DNA of 54,601 nucleotides from Yokenella regensburgei ATCC 49455 (GTDB lineage Bacteria > Pseudomonadota > Gammaproteobacteria > Enterobacterales > Enterobacteriaceae). The translations under genes and the position numbers were made by a program. The stretch's first letter is position 1; the number at the start of each line of letters is the position of its first letter. The notes beneath the pieces are model-generated. The model worked only from the letters and a program-made list of their open reading frames with translations, did not search any database and had not been told where the DNA came from. Location: positions 1 to 54,601 of the forward strand of contig NZ_JMPS01000027.1 in the NCBI RefSeq assembly GCF_000735455.1, written 5' to 3'. This document shows, in pieces, positions 10,443 to 18,130 of the stretch.

Positions 10443-10474
10443 AAACTCCCGAACTATTTATCCGTCGGGAGTTT
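10443..10474. terminator. Bidirectional terminator between fimF and fimZ
   Basis: AAACTCCCGA and TCGGGAGTTT form a perfect 10-bp stem, with A/T-rich flanks on both sides. It lies exactly between the convergent fim operon and fimZ. Confidence 0.85.
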
Positions 10475-10481
10475 ATTTTAA

Positions 10482-11108
10482 TTACAGCAGTTCGTGAGCT
10501 TTTGCATAATCAATCAACTCAACAATGGTATGAACGCCAAGCTTGCTGAAAATATTTGATTTGTGCGCACTGATTGTTTTGTTGCTCAGTAATAGTTGTT
10601 CTGCAATCTCTTTATTTGTCAGACCATTCGCCAGATAGCGCAGTACCGTCACTTCACGGTTTGAAAGCGGCAGTTCCGGGATATCACCATAGCGTGAATG
10701 GTTGATCATGCTGAGTGAAGCTGAGGGGAAGAATGAATATCCCGCCAGCAGCATCTCCACCGCTTTATAAATATCATTGTGATCCTTTCTTTTGCTGACA
10801 AAACCATTGGCCCCGGCGCGAATGGCACGTCCGGCGTAAAATGATTCTGACTTAGACGACAGAAAAAGCACTTTGGTTTTCTTGTTTATCTCTTTGATTC
10901 TCTTGAGTAAGGCGAATCCATCTGTGCCCGGTAACTCAATGTCGAGTATCACCAGGTCAGTTGGTTTATTACGTATGTAATCAAGTACTTCACGACTATC
11001 ATCCGTTTTTAATGCCACCTGGATATCTTTATTTTTGTGTAGTAATACTTCTATCGACATTCTGACGATGGGCTGTTCGTCCATAATGATTACGGAAGCC
11101 GGTTTCAT
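10482..11108 (-). CDS. fimZ: Fimbrial response regulator FimZ (NarL/LuxR family)
   Basis: A 208-residue response regulator. The receiver domain has the acidic pair in IIMDEQP, the phospho-acceptor Asp in LVILDIELPGTDG and the Lys in VSKRKDH. The C-terminal LuxR helix-turn-helix is LSNREVTVLRYLANGLTNKEIAEQL. FimZ activates the fimA promoter in Salmonella and the same is inferred here. It is transcribed convergently to the fim operon. No cognate histidine kinase is adjacent, as is usual for fimZ. Confidence 0.95.
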   Translation of the reverse strand: MKPASVIIMDEQPIVRMSIEVLLHKNKDIQVALKTDDSREVLDYIRNKPTDLVILDIELPGTDGFALLKRIKEINKKTKVLFLSSKSESFYAGRAIRAGANGFVSKRKDHNDIYKAVEMLLAGYSFFPSASLSMINHSRYGDIPELPLSNREVTVLRYLANGLTNKEIAEQLLLSNKTISAHKSNIFSKLGVHTIVELIDYAKAHELL

Positions 11109-11920
11109 TTCTCTATTCCTCAGATTGTTAGAACAGTCGTGCCGAATCCTTTACGGATCCACCGCTAGCTGGAAGGATAAAATCAAGAAATCCTGATACC
11201 GAAGTATGTCTCCATGGAAATTGCAAAAGCGTCCCTGTTTTCGTTTTTATGGCTAGTTCAAAGATTATTTTTTATTCTGATAAAGAACAGGTAATCATGC
11301 TCAATATTATTTTGTCGTATCCTGACAGGGCCGATTATACCCCGTAACTTTTCCTGGAAAAGCCTGAGAAAGGGAGAAAAAACTTTACGAATTAGGATGT
11401 TCTGATGGCAAGTGCCAATGATTTGCGTTTTGGGCAAATAGGCTAATTTTTCTTTTTGTCGTGAAGTTTATGAATTTAAAATTAAATAAAAACAACATTT
11501 ATGGCTGGATGTTGTGGTGTTGTTAAAATGATTTCTGAATGTTTAGTCGCACGAAAATACGTTGCTGCGAAGCGGATCGCAGATTAAATGCCCCTGCCGC
11601 GGGCTGTTGCTTTTTTCTGTGCACAGGCACAGTAGAAGCCCTATGCCGCAGGTTCTGCTGGCTCTGGTAGCGATCTTGTTCATATTGAGCCACTTTGGTG
11701 ATATTTTCCTCGACGAAACCACCTTGAATGCGAATCGATCCCAGTTCAGCCAGAGATAAATGCTGCAAACCTGAATGCAGGAAGCAAATAGTTTTGATAA
11801 TTACTCTATTTTAGGAATAGTTATAAATGTGTTCTTATTGTTATCGTTTAACATATATTTAACAATAAAATAAGTAATTTCTTAAACCAGGGTAATCATT
11901 ACGCAGGTAAATCCGAATGA
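11109..11920. other. Non-coding interval between fimZ and the FimY-like gene
   Basis: About 810 bp, AT-rich at 11240-11520 and 11770-11900, holding the fimZ promoter region. Short open frames on both strands near 11520-11770 show no recognisable domain and I do not support them as genes. The interval between fimZ and fimY is also long in Salmonella, as I recall it. Confidence 0.5.
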
Positions 11921-12640
11921 TTACCGCGCTTTACCGTCGTCAATTCGCTGAAGCAGGCGGATAAACTGCTGGCGTTTTTGCAGCTTCAACAGACTCAGGA
12001 TCCGCGTCAGGCGATAAATGACACGATGGTAAGGACGTTGCTGCTGCTCGGCAATGTGGCGCAAACTGACGCCCTGTGCCATCAGGCGGATGATTTCCCA
12101 CTCTGAACGGGTAAAGCGTTCGCGAGGGTTATCAAACAGTACCCGAGGGAAAGCCAGCGACTGCTGAACCATGCTCAAAGTAAAGCGTCTGTTGATAATT
12201 CGACAAAGACAGGTTGCTTCAATAAAACGCAGTATTTCTCGATCGCGGGAGTCTGCCAGTAGATCAAAAGTCAGCTCTGGTTTCTTGTGGCTCAGTGAAC
12301 GCAATGTGCTCATTATCTCAAGAATCGATGACATACCGCCGTTGAGATCGACGATCACCCGCGCCGAGGTCCATTTCTGTTGTGCGTGCAGAGCATCTTC
12401 AAGACGAGTGAAAATGGTGCTGTAGGAGAGCGGAGGGGGGCTGTGGCGAATACCGTTCGCCAGATAGCTGTCGTGAGTGACGAGAATAAGCGTGCTATTG
12501 AGACTGGCAGCACGGCTTGCGACCGGCTGCGCCAGTAAATCGACGCGGTCTATCAGGGCATAGTGGGGGAGTGGCAGGCGGCAGCCACGGATATCAGTTA
12601 TATTCCGACGACGTCTTTCCCTGCGTAATACCACGCGCAT
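11921..12640 (-). CDS. fimY: LuxR-type C-terminal HTH regulator, FimY-like
   Basis: About 239 residues starting at ATG 12640, with GAGAGGGA just upstream. An in-frame TTG at 12715 lacks a good ribosome-binding site. The C-terminal 65 residues look like a LuxR helix-turn-helix (TRSEWEIIRLMAQGVSLRHIAEQQ). The N-terminal part has no receiver signature but is regulator-like. Length and position (after fimZ, before argU) match Salmonella FimY (about 240 residues), which works with FimZ to activate fimA. FimW is the alternative identity, but it is shorter. Confidence 0.65.
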   Translation of the reverse strand: MRVVLRRERRRRNITDIRGCRLPLPHYALIDRVDLLAQPVASRAASLNSTLILVTHDSYLANGIRHSPPPLSYSTIFTRLEDALHAQQKWTSARVIVDLNGGMSSILEIMSTLRSLSHKKPELTFDLLADSRDREILRFIEATCLCRIINRRFTLSMVQQSLAFPRVLFDNPRERFTRSEWEIIRLMAQGVSLRHIAEQQQRPYHRVIYRLTRILSLLKLQKRQQFIRLLQRIDDGKAR

Positions 12641-13129
12641 AAAATCCCTCTCAGCACAGCGACCCTGTTTTCCACCGCGAATAAGGTCCTGTCGGAATAA
12701 GCTGTTTGCGGACAATAAGGCGCAGACCTGCGATTCCAGTACTTCAGCCAGAGGGCGAAGCGCGATGCTTCCATCGCTAATGCCTTGAAGGATAACAGAA
12801 GCCTTACCGCGAACCAGATACTCTTACCTATCGGTCAGCCCGGAAAATGTTTCAATTTGAATCATGTTGCGGCTATCGATTTCGGTAAGCATGGTTTCAT
12901 TGTTGCCAATGGTCCGGGGGAGAAACACCAGGCGTTGCTTAAATCCCGATGAGACTTTTCGCAGTTAGCCATGAGGGAAGAGGGGATTTGGTGCAAACTG
13001 TGACCAGTTGCATCCGTGCGTGTCCGCGAGGACGCGGGTATGACGGCTTTTGCGGTGAAAGCCATTGACTCAACAAGCGTTAACCGTATAATTCCAGGCG
13101 CTCCACATCGCAAGCACTCGCTTCTCAGT
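12641..13129. other. Gene-poor interval before argU, possible decayed sequence
   Basis: Salmonella has further fim regulators (an EAL-domain gene and fimW) in this position, but none is intact here. A leftward open frame runs from 12830 into the FimY-like start without a start codon or known domain. A rightward frame around 12840-12950 reads VAAIDFGKHG, faintly like the start of an IS110-family transposase, and then stops. Both are weak. The last bases hold the argU promoter. Confidence 0.35.
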
Positions 13130-13206
13130 GCGCCCTTAGCTCAGCTGGATAGAGCAACGGCCTTCTAAGCCGTAGGTCACAGGTTCGAATCCTGTAGGGC
13201 GTACCA
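13130..13206 (+). tRNA. argU: tRNA-Arg(UCU), argU
   Basis: Full 77-nt cloverleaf: acceptor GCGCCCT pairs with AGGGCGT (first pair G-U), the D-arm is AGCTC...GAGC, the anticodon loop is CTTCTAA, the T-arm GGTTCGAATCC, and CCA is encoded. It reads the rare AGA codon. It is the attachment site of the prophage that follows directly; the same tRNA is used by DLP12-type elements in E. coli. The U at position 72, where E. coli has C, may have been brought in by the phage. Confidence 0.97.
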
Positions 13207-13372
13207 TCAACACTTCTCTTAACGTCTTCTAAAGTCTACTAAATCCAGATATAGCAAGTATTTCCTCTAAATCCCATGCTCTCATCGTCTACTAACTTCT
13301 ATTGAAATCCACACTCATGTGGGGGTACATTCGGGGGTATCGCTAGGTTCAATGAGATGAGATACCCCCAAA
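13207..13372. promoter_or_regulatory. attL arm and integrase control region
   Basis: Between the tRNA and int lie near-repeats GTCTACTAAATCC and GTCTACTAACTTC, candidate integrase arm sites. GGGGGTACATT and GGGGGTATCGC repeat next to each other at 13321-13343. GGGGGTATC (13333-13341) and GATACCCCC (13361-13369) form a 9-bp inverted repeat ending three bases before the int ATG. That placement would let Int, or RNA structure, limit its own expression. Confidence 0.6.
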
Positions 13373-14560
13373 ATGAAGTTAACCGCTCGCCAGATAAGTA
13401 CTGTTAAGCCTCAGGAGAAGCCCTACAAGCTTTCTGATGGTGGCGGGCTATATCTGTTAGTCAACCCCAATGGTTCCCGGTACTGGCGTTTAAAGTACCG
13501 CTATGCAGGAAAAGAGAAGCTCCTTTCTATTGGGGTATTCCCTGATGTGACACTCGCGGAGGCCAGGGATAAGCGTAATGAGGCAAAACGCCTTCTTGCT
13601 GCTGGTGATGATCCATCTGTAGTTAAACAGGCGGAGAAAGAAGCCAGAACCCTTGCCGTAAATAACAGTTTCGAACTACTTGCACTGGAATGGCATGAGC
13701 ATAAGAAAGCAAATTGGTCATCGGGATATGCTGACGACATCCTTGAATATTTGAGAAAGGATATTTTTCCTTATATTGGAAAAAAAGCTATTACTGATAT
13801 TAAGCCAATGGATATGCTTTCCACTTTGAAAAAAATGGAAGAGCGCGGTGTTCTGGATAAGCTAAAGAAAACCAGACAAGCATGCCGACAGATATTTACC
13901 TATGCCGTTATTACTGGCAGAGCTGAGTTCAATCCTGTAGCAGATCTTGCTGGAGCATTAAAGCCGCCGAAGCAGCAACATTTCCCCCACCTCTTGCCGG
14001 ATCAGATTGGTCCCTTCATACATGCTGTTAATGCCTATAGTGGCAGTTGGGTTACGCGAATAGCGACTCTATTGCTCATGTATACCAGCGTCAGAACAAT
14101 CGAGCTTCGTGCTGCTGAGTGGCCTGAGTTCGATTTCAGGAAGGATTTATGGCAAATACCAAAGGAGCGCATGAAGATGCGGCGCCCTCATCTTGTGCCA
14201 CTCTCTCGGCAGGCTAAGTCGTTACTGCTGGAACTGCAAGAAATTACTGGCAGGGGTAAGTATGTGTTCCCCGGGCGTAATGACGCTGGTAAACCAATGA
14301 GTGAAGCCAGCATTAACCAGGTAATTAAACGCATAGGTTATGCCGGTCAGGCTACCGGCCATGGGTTTAGGCATACCATGAGTACTGTGCTGCATGAGAA
14401 GGATTTCAACTCGGCGTGGATAGAAGCTCAACTGGCGCATGCTGATAGAAATACCATCCGTGGCACCTACAACCACGCACAGTACCTCGACGGGCGACGG
14501 GAAATGATGCAGTGGTATGCGGATTACCTCGATGAGCTGGCTGGAAAAGTAGTGAGCTAA
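13373..14560 (+). CDS. int: Tyrosine-recombinase integrase, DUF4102/P4 type
   Basis: A 395-residue integrase. The N-terminal DUF4102 arm-binding domain has YKLSDGGGLYLLV and RYWRLKYRYAGKEKLLSIG. A SAM-like core-binding domain and C-terminal catalytic domain follow. The catalytic set is visible: Arg in TSVRTIELR (R241), His-x-x-Arg in GHGFRHTMS, His in LAHADRN and the Tyr in GTYNHAQYL. It recombines phage DNA with the argU 3' end. No ribosome-binding site precedes the ATG; instead a hairpin ends three bases upstream, suggesting tight control. Confidence 0.96.
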   Translation: MKLTARQISTVKPQEKPYKLSDGGGLYLLVNPNGSRYWRLKYRYAGKEKLLSIGVFPDVTLAEARDKRNEAKRLLAAGDDPSVVKQAEKEARTLAVNNSFELLALEWHEHKKANWSSGYADDILEYLRKDIFPYIGKKAITDIKPMDMLSTLKKMEERGVLDKLKKTRQACRQIFTYAVITGRAEFNPVADLAGALKPPKQQHFPHLLPDQIGPFIHAVNAYSGSWVTRIATLLLMYTSVRTIELRAAEWPEFDFRKDLWQIPKERMKMRRPHLVPLSRQAKSLLLELQEITGRGKYVFPGRNDAGKPMSEASINQVIKRIGYAGQATGHGFRHTMSTVLHEKDFNSAWIEAQLAHADRNTIRGTYNHAQYLDGRREMMQWYADYLDELAGKVVS

Positions 14561-14590
14561 TCTATTTTTCTCATGTGCGAAGAAAAGTAG

Positions 14591-14711
14591 TTGTTCCAGT
14601 AGTGCCAGTTGTTCCATAAGTATATATAGATGGCTAATGTATTGTTTTTATTTATATATTCAAGCTATTCATGGCACAACTATGGAACAATTTTCGATGG
14701 TTTTGGAACAA
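14591..14711. repeat. Four TTGTTCCA sites in two opposed pairs
   Basis: TTGTTCCA occurs at 14591-14598 and 14609-14616, and its complement TGGAACAA at 14683-14690 and 14704-14711. The sites in each pair are 18 and 21 bp apart, near two helical turns, and the pairs face each other across an AT-rich centre. They are candidate binding sites for Int, an excisionase or AlpA. Confidence 0.55.
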
Positions 14712-14823
14712 CTTTATAGTGAAGTAGCATTCCGAGTTTATGATGATAAAAGTGCTGGACATGTAGACAGTAGTGATCTATCGTTTACAAAGTTAGACCG
14801 TAATTGCTCTTTCACAGTTTACG

Positions 14824-15198
14824 GCGCTGAAAAAGCGCGATGCTCTTTTCCAAACGGACACTCGTCCTACGTCGCTGAAAAGCGAATGTTGTTTGACATT
14901 GTAGGCTGAAAAAGCCAGCCCAAAACTGTTCTTTAATAATCTGCCTCCCTCGGAATACCAAGGGAAACCCAACGAAATGCTACAGGAATCTGTAGTTAGA
15001 CGCGGGTAATGAAAATGGTAAAGAGGGCAGCACATTTTTGCTTCACGAATAGTGAGCAATTGAGTGTTGTAAATGGCAAGGATCTTTAAAAAGAATAGGA
15101 AGTTCTACCGAAAGTAGAACATGCTACACCGCTTGTGTGGCTGTCTTCCAGAAGGCCTGGAAAAATATCAATTGTACCAACGGTTCTTTAAAATCTGG
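14824..15198 (+). ncRNA. Candidate structured non-coding RNA region (hairpin array)
   Basis: A stretch without a credible gene holds many short perfect stem-loops. GCGCT-GAAAA-AGCGC is at 14824-14838, GGAC-ACTC-GTCC at 14856-14867, CGCT-GAAA-AGCG at 14873-14884, AATGT...ACATT at 14885-14900 and GGCT-GAAAA-AGCC at 14904-14916. CTACAG-GAAT-CTGTAG is at 14980-14995, GTTCTAC-CGAAA-GTAGAAC at 15102-15120 and TTCCAG-AAGGC-CTGGAA at 15146-15162. Three of them share the motif CTGAAAA(A)G. BoxA-like strings (TGTTCTTTAATAAT, GGTTCTTTAAAATCTGG) occur twice. Strand and boundaries are inferred; the 15199-15594 remainder shows only an AT-rich promoter-like leader. Confidence 0.5.
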
Positions 15199-15594
15199 AT
15201 TTTTTATATTCATCACAAGGATGAAAATGTGTAATGAAAGAATCCATTGACTGGGGATGCATCGTCCCTGCAACACAATTAGATAGCCTAAAATTCCTAA
15301 GATAGTTCATGGAGTTCGGATCTTTAACGCTACTAGATATAATTCCCTGGCAGAAGTAAAAACCATCAACTCCCTTGTAAAAACATCTCTATAAAATCGA
15401 TAGGTGCTATCGAGTTCGTTGGTTGTCTTAATTTTTACATATCTCTTTTTTTAACAATAAACCTGTCATTCGTGACTAGGTTCTTTTTTTATACTCCAAA
15501 CTTAGGTTATAGATATGTCTTGTTTAAGCGCCGAAAACGGCACACTTTTACGGACAGGCGTAGGTTCAATAATCTGAAGGAGTGAGGAGAAATT

Positions 15595-16488
15595 ATGGAT
15601 AAAGCCGTTGTTAGTGATTTTTCTTGGTTTGATTTGAGCAATTACTCCTTTATAGAGGGGCTGTCCGTTTATGATTTTATTCATGAAATAGAATGGCGGC
15701 ATACTCTTTTCTATTGTTCTGATAATGTCGGCCATCTTGATGATGCTTCTTTTGAGGATGGAGTAAAATATAAAAGAATATTCAGCGGTGATCCGAATGT
15801 TAGTGTTGATTCAGAAGAGGAGATTTCGTTCAACAAGGAAATGGATGAATATCTAAGATCATCAGGGAAAGGTGATGCTCTTAGTAGAGATAAACCTTCG
15901 CTTAAGCATGATACTGGAGTTATGCCTTTATCTTTTTCTGAACTTGCTATGTACAATAAGGTTGCAATTGATCAGGGGGCTTATTTTGTTAATAAAGATG
16001 GTGAGCTGGAAGAGTTAAATCCACAATACATGCTTGCAACAGTAAGCAAAAATGTTCCAGAATATTTTAATCACAGAATACTGCTTGATTTGTGGCTAGC
16101 TGAAGCTACCGATAATGAGATTCTATCAAGCATAAAAAAACTTTTGCCAGAATGGCGTAGAGAGTTATCTGTTCCTGAGCCAGATATACTTCCACGTAGA
16201 AGAATGGGGCTCAAAACCATTCAGAAATTAATCCAGAACAGAGTGTTACCCATCCTGGATATTTTGCTATGGGGAGAGTTGAATAATAAGGAGGTGAGTA
16301 ATGCAATACTATCTCATGTTGTTTTCCCAGATGACCCTAAAGACTCCCAGGTAATAAAAGAGACAATCAGGCCCTATGCCCTAGAAGCAATGGGTGAGCC
16401 ATATACAAGGTTATTACGACTGTTTGTTGATAATGATGGGGAAATTGGGACTTCGAAAATAGCTGACGTTACTCTACGAATTTCGTAA
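15595..16488 (+). CDS. Uncharacterised protein, possibly DUF6387 family
   Basis: A 297-residue soluble protein with a strong ribosome-binding site (GGAGTGAGGAGAAATT). It is visibly lower in GC than int and the replication genes. No catalytic motif or membrane segment stands out. The N-terminus (DFSWFDLSNYSFIEGL) and the C-terminal stretch after RRRMGLKTIQKLIQNRVLP resemble proteins annotated DUF6387 near P4-like integrases, from memory and not checked. It sits alone between the hairpin-rich region and a strong terminator, which suggests an accessory cargo gene, possibly defence or exclusion. The function is unknown. Confidence 0.8.
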   Translation: MDKAVVSDFSWFDLSNYSFIEGLSVYDFIHEIEWRHTLFYCSDNVGHLDDASFEDGVKYKRIFSGDPNVSVDSEEEISFNKEMDEYLRSSGKGDALSRDKPSLKHDTGVMPLSFSELAMYNKVAIDQGAYFVNKDGELEELNPQYMLATVSKNVPEYFNHRILLDLWLAEATDNEILSSIKKLLPEWRRELSVPEPDILPRRRMGLKTIQKLIQNRVLPILDILLWGELNNKEVSNAILSHVVFPDDPKDSQVIKETIRPYALEAMGEPYTRLLRLFVDNDGEIGTSKIADVTLRIS

Positions 16489-16529
16489 CCTTCGATTTTC
16501 GTGGGTTAGAAAGCACTTGAAAATCTGTG

Positions 16530-16566
16530 ACACTCAAGAATGATAAAGTTCTTGGGTGTTTTTTTA
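16530..16566 (+). terminator. Strong intrinsic terminator
   Basis: ACACTCAAGAA and TTCTTGGGTGT form an 11-bp stem (one G-U pair) with an 8-base loop, followed by seven T. It isolates the 15595 gene from alpA. Confidence 0.92.
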
Positions 16567-16670
16567 TCTGAAAGTCAGGAAGTTATTCTTCTTCCAATAT
16601 CTCTTTTTTATTTTTGAATTAGATGGAATCATTACATTTTGTAAACCGCAATAGACATTACGAGGTAAAT

Positions 16671-16868
16671 ATGTCGCAATCCTTCATTCGTCTTTCTGAG
16701 GTTCAACGTCGCACTGGCTACAGTAAAGCTTGGCTCTATCGCCTGATGGGGCAGGGTAAATTTCCCTCCTCTGTCAAAATTGGCTCCCGCTCAATCGCCT
16801 TTGTCGAAAGTGAAGTTGATGACTGGATAAATCAGCGCATCGAGGAGTCACGCAAGGAGGTTGCCTGA
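16671..16868 (+). CDS. alpA: AlpA-family transcriptional regulator
   Basis: A 65-residue winged-helix AlpA/MerR-like regulator (FIRLSEVQRRTGYSKAWLYRLMGQGKFP, followed by SEVDDWINQRI). The ATG at 16671 has GAGGTAAAT just upstream; an upstream ATG at 16623 adds a non-conserved tail. In P4-like elements AlpA activates int/excision or early genes. It is first in the rightward early cluster here. Confidence 0.93.
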   Translation: MSQSFIRLSEVQRRTGYSKAWLYRLMGQGKFPSSVKIGSRSIAFVESEVDDWINQRIEESRKEVA

Positions 16869-16971
16869 TAAAGATTGTCCAAGCGAATTACTTGCGAGTG
16901 TTTGCAGTAAATTTTTGGCAGGATCATTTTGTCGCAATACCTATCAACATAACTAACGACAGGTAAATACC

Positions 16972-17568
16972 ATGAATAAATTAAGTGCCCTCACCGGGCA
17001 GGGCCTCGCTCAACCTGAAATTGGTCAGAGATATAATTCAGAGCCGACCATGAGCAGTCTTGAAATGGTCGACTATATCAACGCTGAACGCAAGGCAAAG
17101 GCTGAAGCGGAAGGGCTGGAGTTCCCGTGCAAAAAGTACCGGAAGCTTTCCCACGATAACTTTCTGAAAAAAGTCCCTAAGGTGCTGGGCGAAAACGACT
17201 GCCGTAAATTTTTACGCCAGTACAAAGACAGCACTGGCCGCGAGCTGCCGTGCTACCAGCTCCCCAAACGCGAGGCCTGCCTGATGGCAATGAGTTATAG
17301 CTACGAGCTGCAGGCCAAGGTTTACGACTACATGGAAGAGTTAGATCGCCAGGCTCATGGCTATCTCAACTACTCAGTGCAGGAACTGCAGGATATTGTT
17401 GCAGGAGCCCGCAAGGTTTCAGACGAGGATTCAAGTGATGCTGGCCGACGTTTGCGTAAACGTCAGGATGATCTGGTGCTGCTCGAAAGAGCGGAATCCC
17501 TGGTTGAAAGCCTGAGTCAGTTGAAGCTGGATCTGATTGGCGGCGACACGTACCTGGAGGTTCGCTAA
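16972..17568 (+). CDS. Rha/antirepressor-like phage regulatory protein
   Basis: A 198-residue protein. The central part (FLKKVPKVLGEN, then YQLPKREACLMAMSYSYELQAKVYDYMEELDRQ) matches the N-terminal module of phage Rha and P22-Ant-like antirepressors, which usually read LPKRE...MSYSYELQ...YDRMEELE. The C-terminal third is charged and helical, with no known enzyme domain. It follows alpA. Its likely role is to disturb repressor action or early regulation. A second protein with a related pattern is at 19538. Confidence 0.8.
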   Translation: MNKLSALTGQGLAQPEIGQRYNSEPTMSSLEMVDYINAERKAKAEAEGLEFPCKKYRKLSHDNFLKKVPKVLGENDCRKFLRQYKDSTGRELPCYQLPKREACLMAMSYSYELQAKVYDYMEELDRQAHGYLNYSVQELQDIVAGARKVSDEDSSDAGRRLRKRQDDLVLLERAESLVESLSQLKLDLIGGDTYLEVR

Positions 17569-17594
17569 TGCTTACCGCCACGTCAGGAAATGAA

Positions 17595-17621
17595 AAAGGC
17601 AGCGATTGCGGCGCTGCCTTT
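17595..17621. terminator. Convergent terminator after Rha-like and 43-aa genes
   Basis: AAAGGCAGC and GCTGCCTTT form a perfect 9-bp stem with a 9-base loop. On the leftward strand it is followed by a T-run, so it mainly terminates the 17636 gene transcript, and it may also stop the rightward one. Confidence 0.8.
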
Positions 17622-17635
17622 GAGAACCAGATCGA

Positions 17636-17767
17636 TCACTGGTCGGGATTGTCTTTCGATTTCTTGCGCTGCCGTTCCCTGAGTTGCTTCAGCACAGATT
17701 TTGGCAGTACTTGCTCTGGCATTTTCTCTACTTCAGTTGGTGGAGAGTCGTTGGGTTCTTTTGCCAT
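17636..17767 (-). CDS. Small basic protein (43 aa), cotranscribed with YlcI-like gene
   Basis: Leftward ATG at 17767 to TGA at 17636. The protein starts MAKEPNDSPPTEVEKMPEQV and ends in a basic helix (LKQLRERQRKKSKDNPDQ). Its ATG is three bases after the upstream YlcI-like stop codon, and a terminator follows directly, so a two-gene transcript is well supported. There is no known domain. It is easily missed because of its length. Confidence 0.7.
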   Translation of the reverse strand: MAKEPNDSPPTEVEKMPEQVLPKSVLKQLRERQRKKSKDNPDQ

Positions 17768-17770
17768 GTG

Positions 17771-17956
17771 TCAGATCTCCGAATCAACTTTGGACTTTTT
17801 GCGCAGCCGGCGCTTAATTTCTCCCTCTAGTGAGGCAATTATGAACTGGGATGTACTTTCCCCTGGCTCTTTCACTGCCTCCATCGCTTCGACCACTTCA
17901 TGTGGTACGCGCGACTTAAGGGATTGTGATTTTGCATTTACTGTACCTGTTGCCAT
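17771..17956 (-). CDS. YlcI/YnfO-like small DNA-binding protein
   Basis: A 61-residue protein starting MATGTVNAKSQSLKSRVPHE. It resembles the YlcI/YnfO family of prophage proteins, which look like Arc-type ribbon-helix-helix proteins: a short beta strand (SQSLKSRVP), two helices (EVVEAMEAVK, STSQFIIASLEGEI), then a basic tail. It is transcribed divergently from the Icd-like gene. Three palindromic TGTGG(T/C)CCAC sites upstream are plausible autoregulatory operators. The ATG at 17956 is preferred over an earlier start, given AGGA upstream. Confidence 0.82.
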   Translation of the reverse strand: MATGTVNAKSQSLKSRVPHEVVEAMEAVKEPGESTSQFIIASLEGEIKRRLRKKSKVDSEI

Positions 17957-17975
17957 GACTGATCCTGAGGGAGAT

Positions 17976-18056
17976 TGGTGGACCACAGTATACCTGAAAG
18001 AAAATCAAAATAAAAAATTGACGTGGACCACACCTGGGCGTAAGGTGGGCCACACC
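17976..18056. promoter_or_regulatory. Three TGTGG(T/C)CCAC palindromic sites
   Basis: Near-identical palindromes lie at 17976-17987 (TGGTGGACCACA), 18023-18032 (GTGGACCACA) and 18044-18056 (GGTGGGCCACACC), in the divergent control region between the YlcI-like and Icd-like genes. The AT-rich run AAATCAAAATAAAAAATTGAC between the first two sites could carry promoter elements. A small ribbon-helix-helix repressor next door makes these credible operators. Confidence 0.65.
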
Positions 18057-18082
18057 AGCTTAATTGCTAGGCTGTGTAACAA

Positions 18083-18130
18083 CGCCTCAGAGTGCGGGAA
18101 CACTACTGAGGCGTCTAACCACAACGTTAG
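18083..18130 (+). ncRNA. Structured leader of the Icd-like gene
   Basis: CGCCTCAG and CTGAGGCG close a nested hairpin (inner GTG/CAC) at 18083-18113. CTAAC/GTTAG forms a second hairpin at 18115-18130. Together they end just before the ribosome-binding site GGAG at 18133. P4-like phages use a C4-type antisense RNA and leader structures at the equivalent place to control early genes. Assignment to that class is inference. Confidence 0.55.

Noticed and set aside
11523..11768. Short frames on both strands between fimZ and the FimY-like gene
   Set aside because: No recognisable domain and no convincing start signal on either strand.
14637..14909. 90-residue frame in the region after int
   Set aside because: No ribosome-binding site, biased AT-rich composition, and it overlaps the TTGTTCCA sites and hairpins.
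14824..15198. Hairpin array as a retron msr-msd or CRISPR array
   Set aside because: No reverse transcriptase is nearby, and the stems are not a regular repeat-spacer series.
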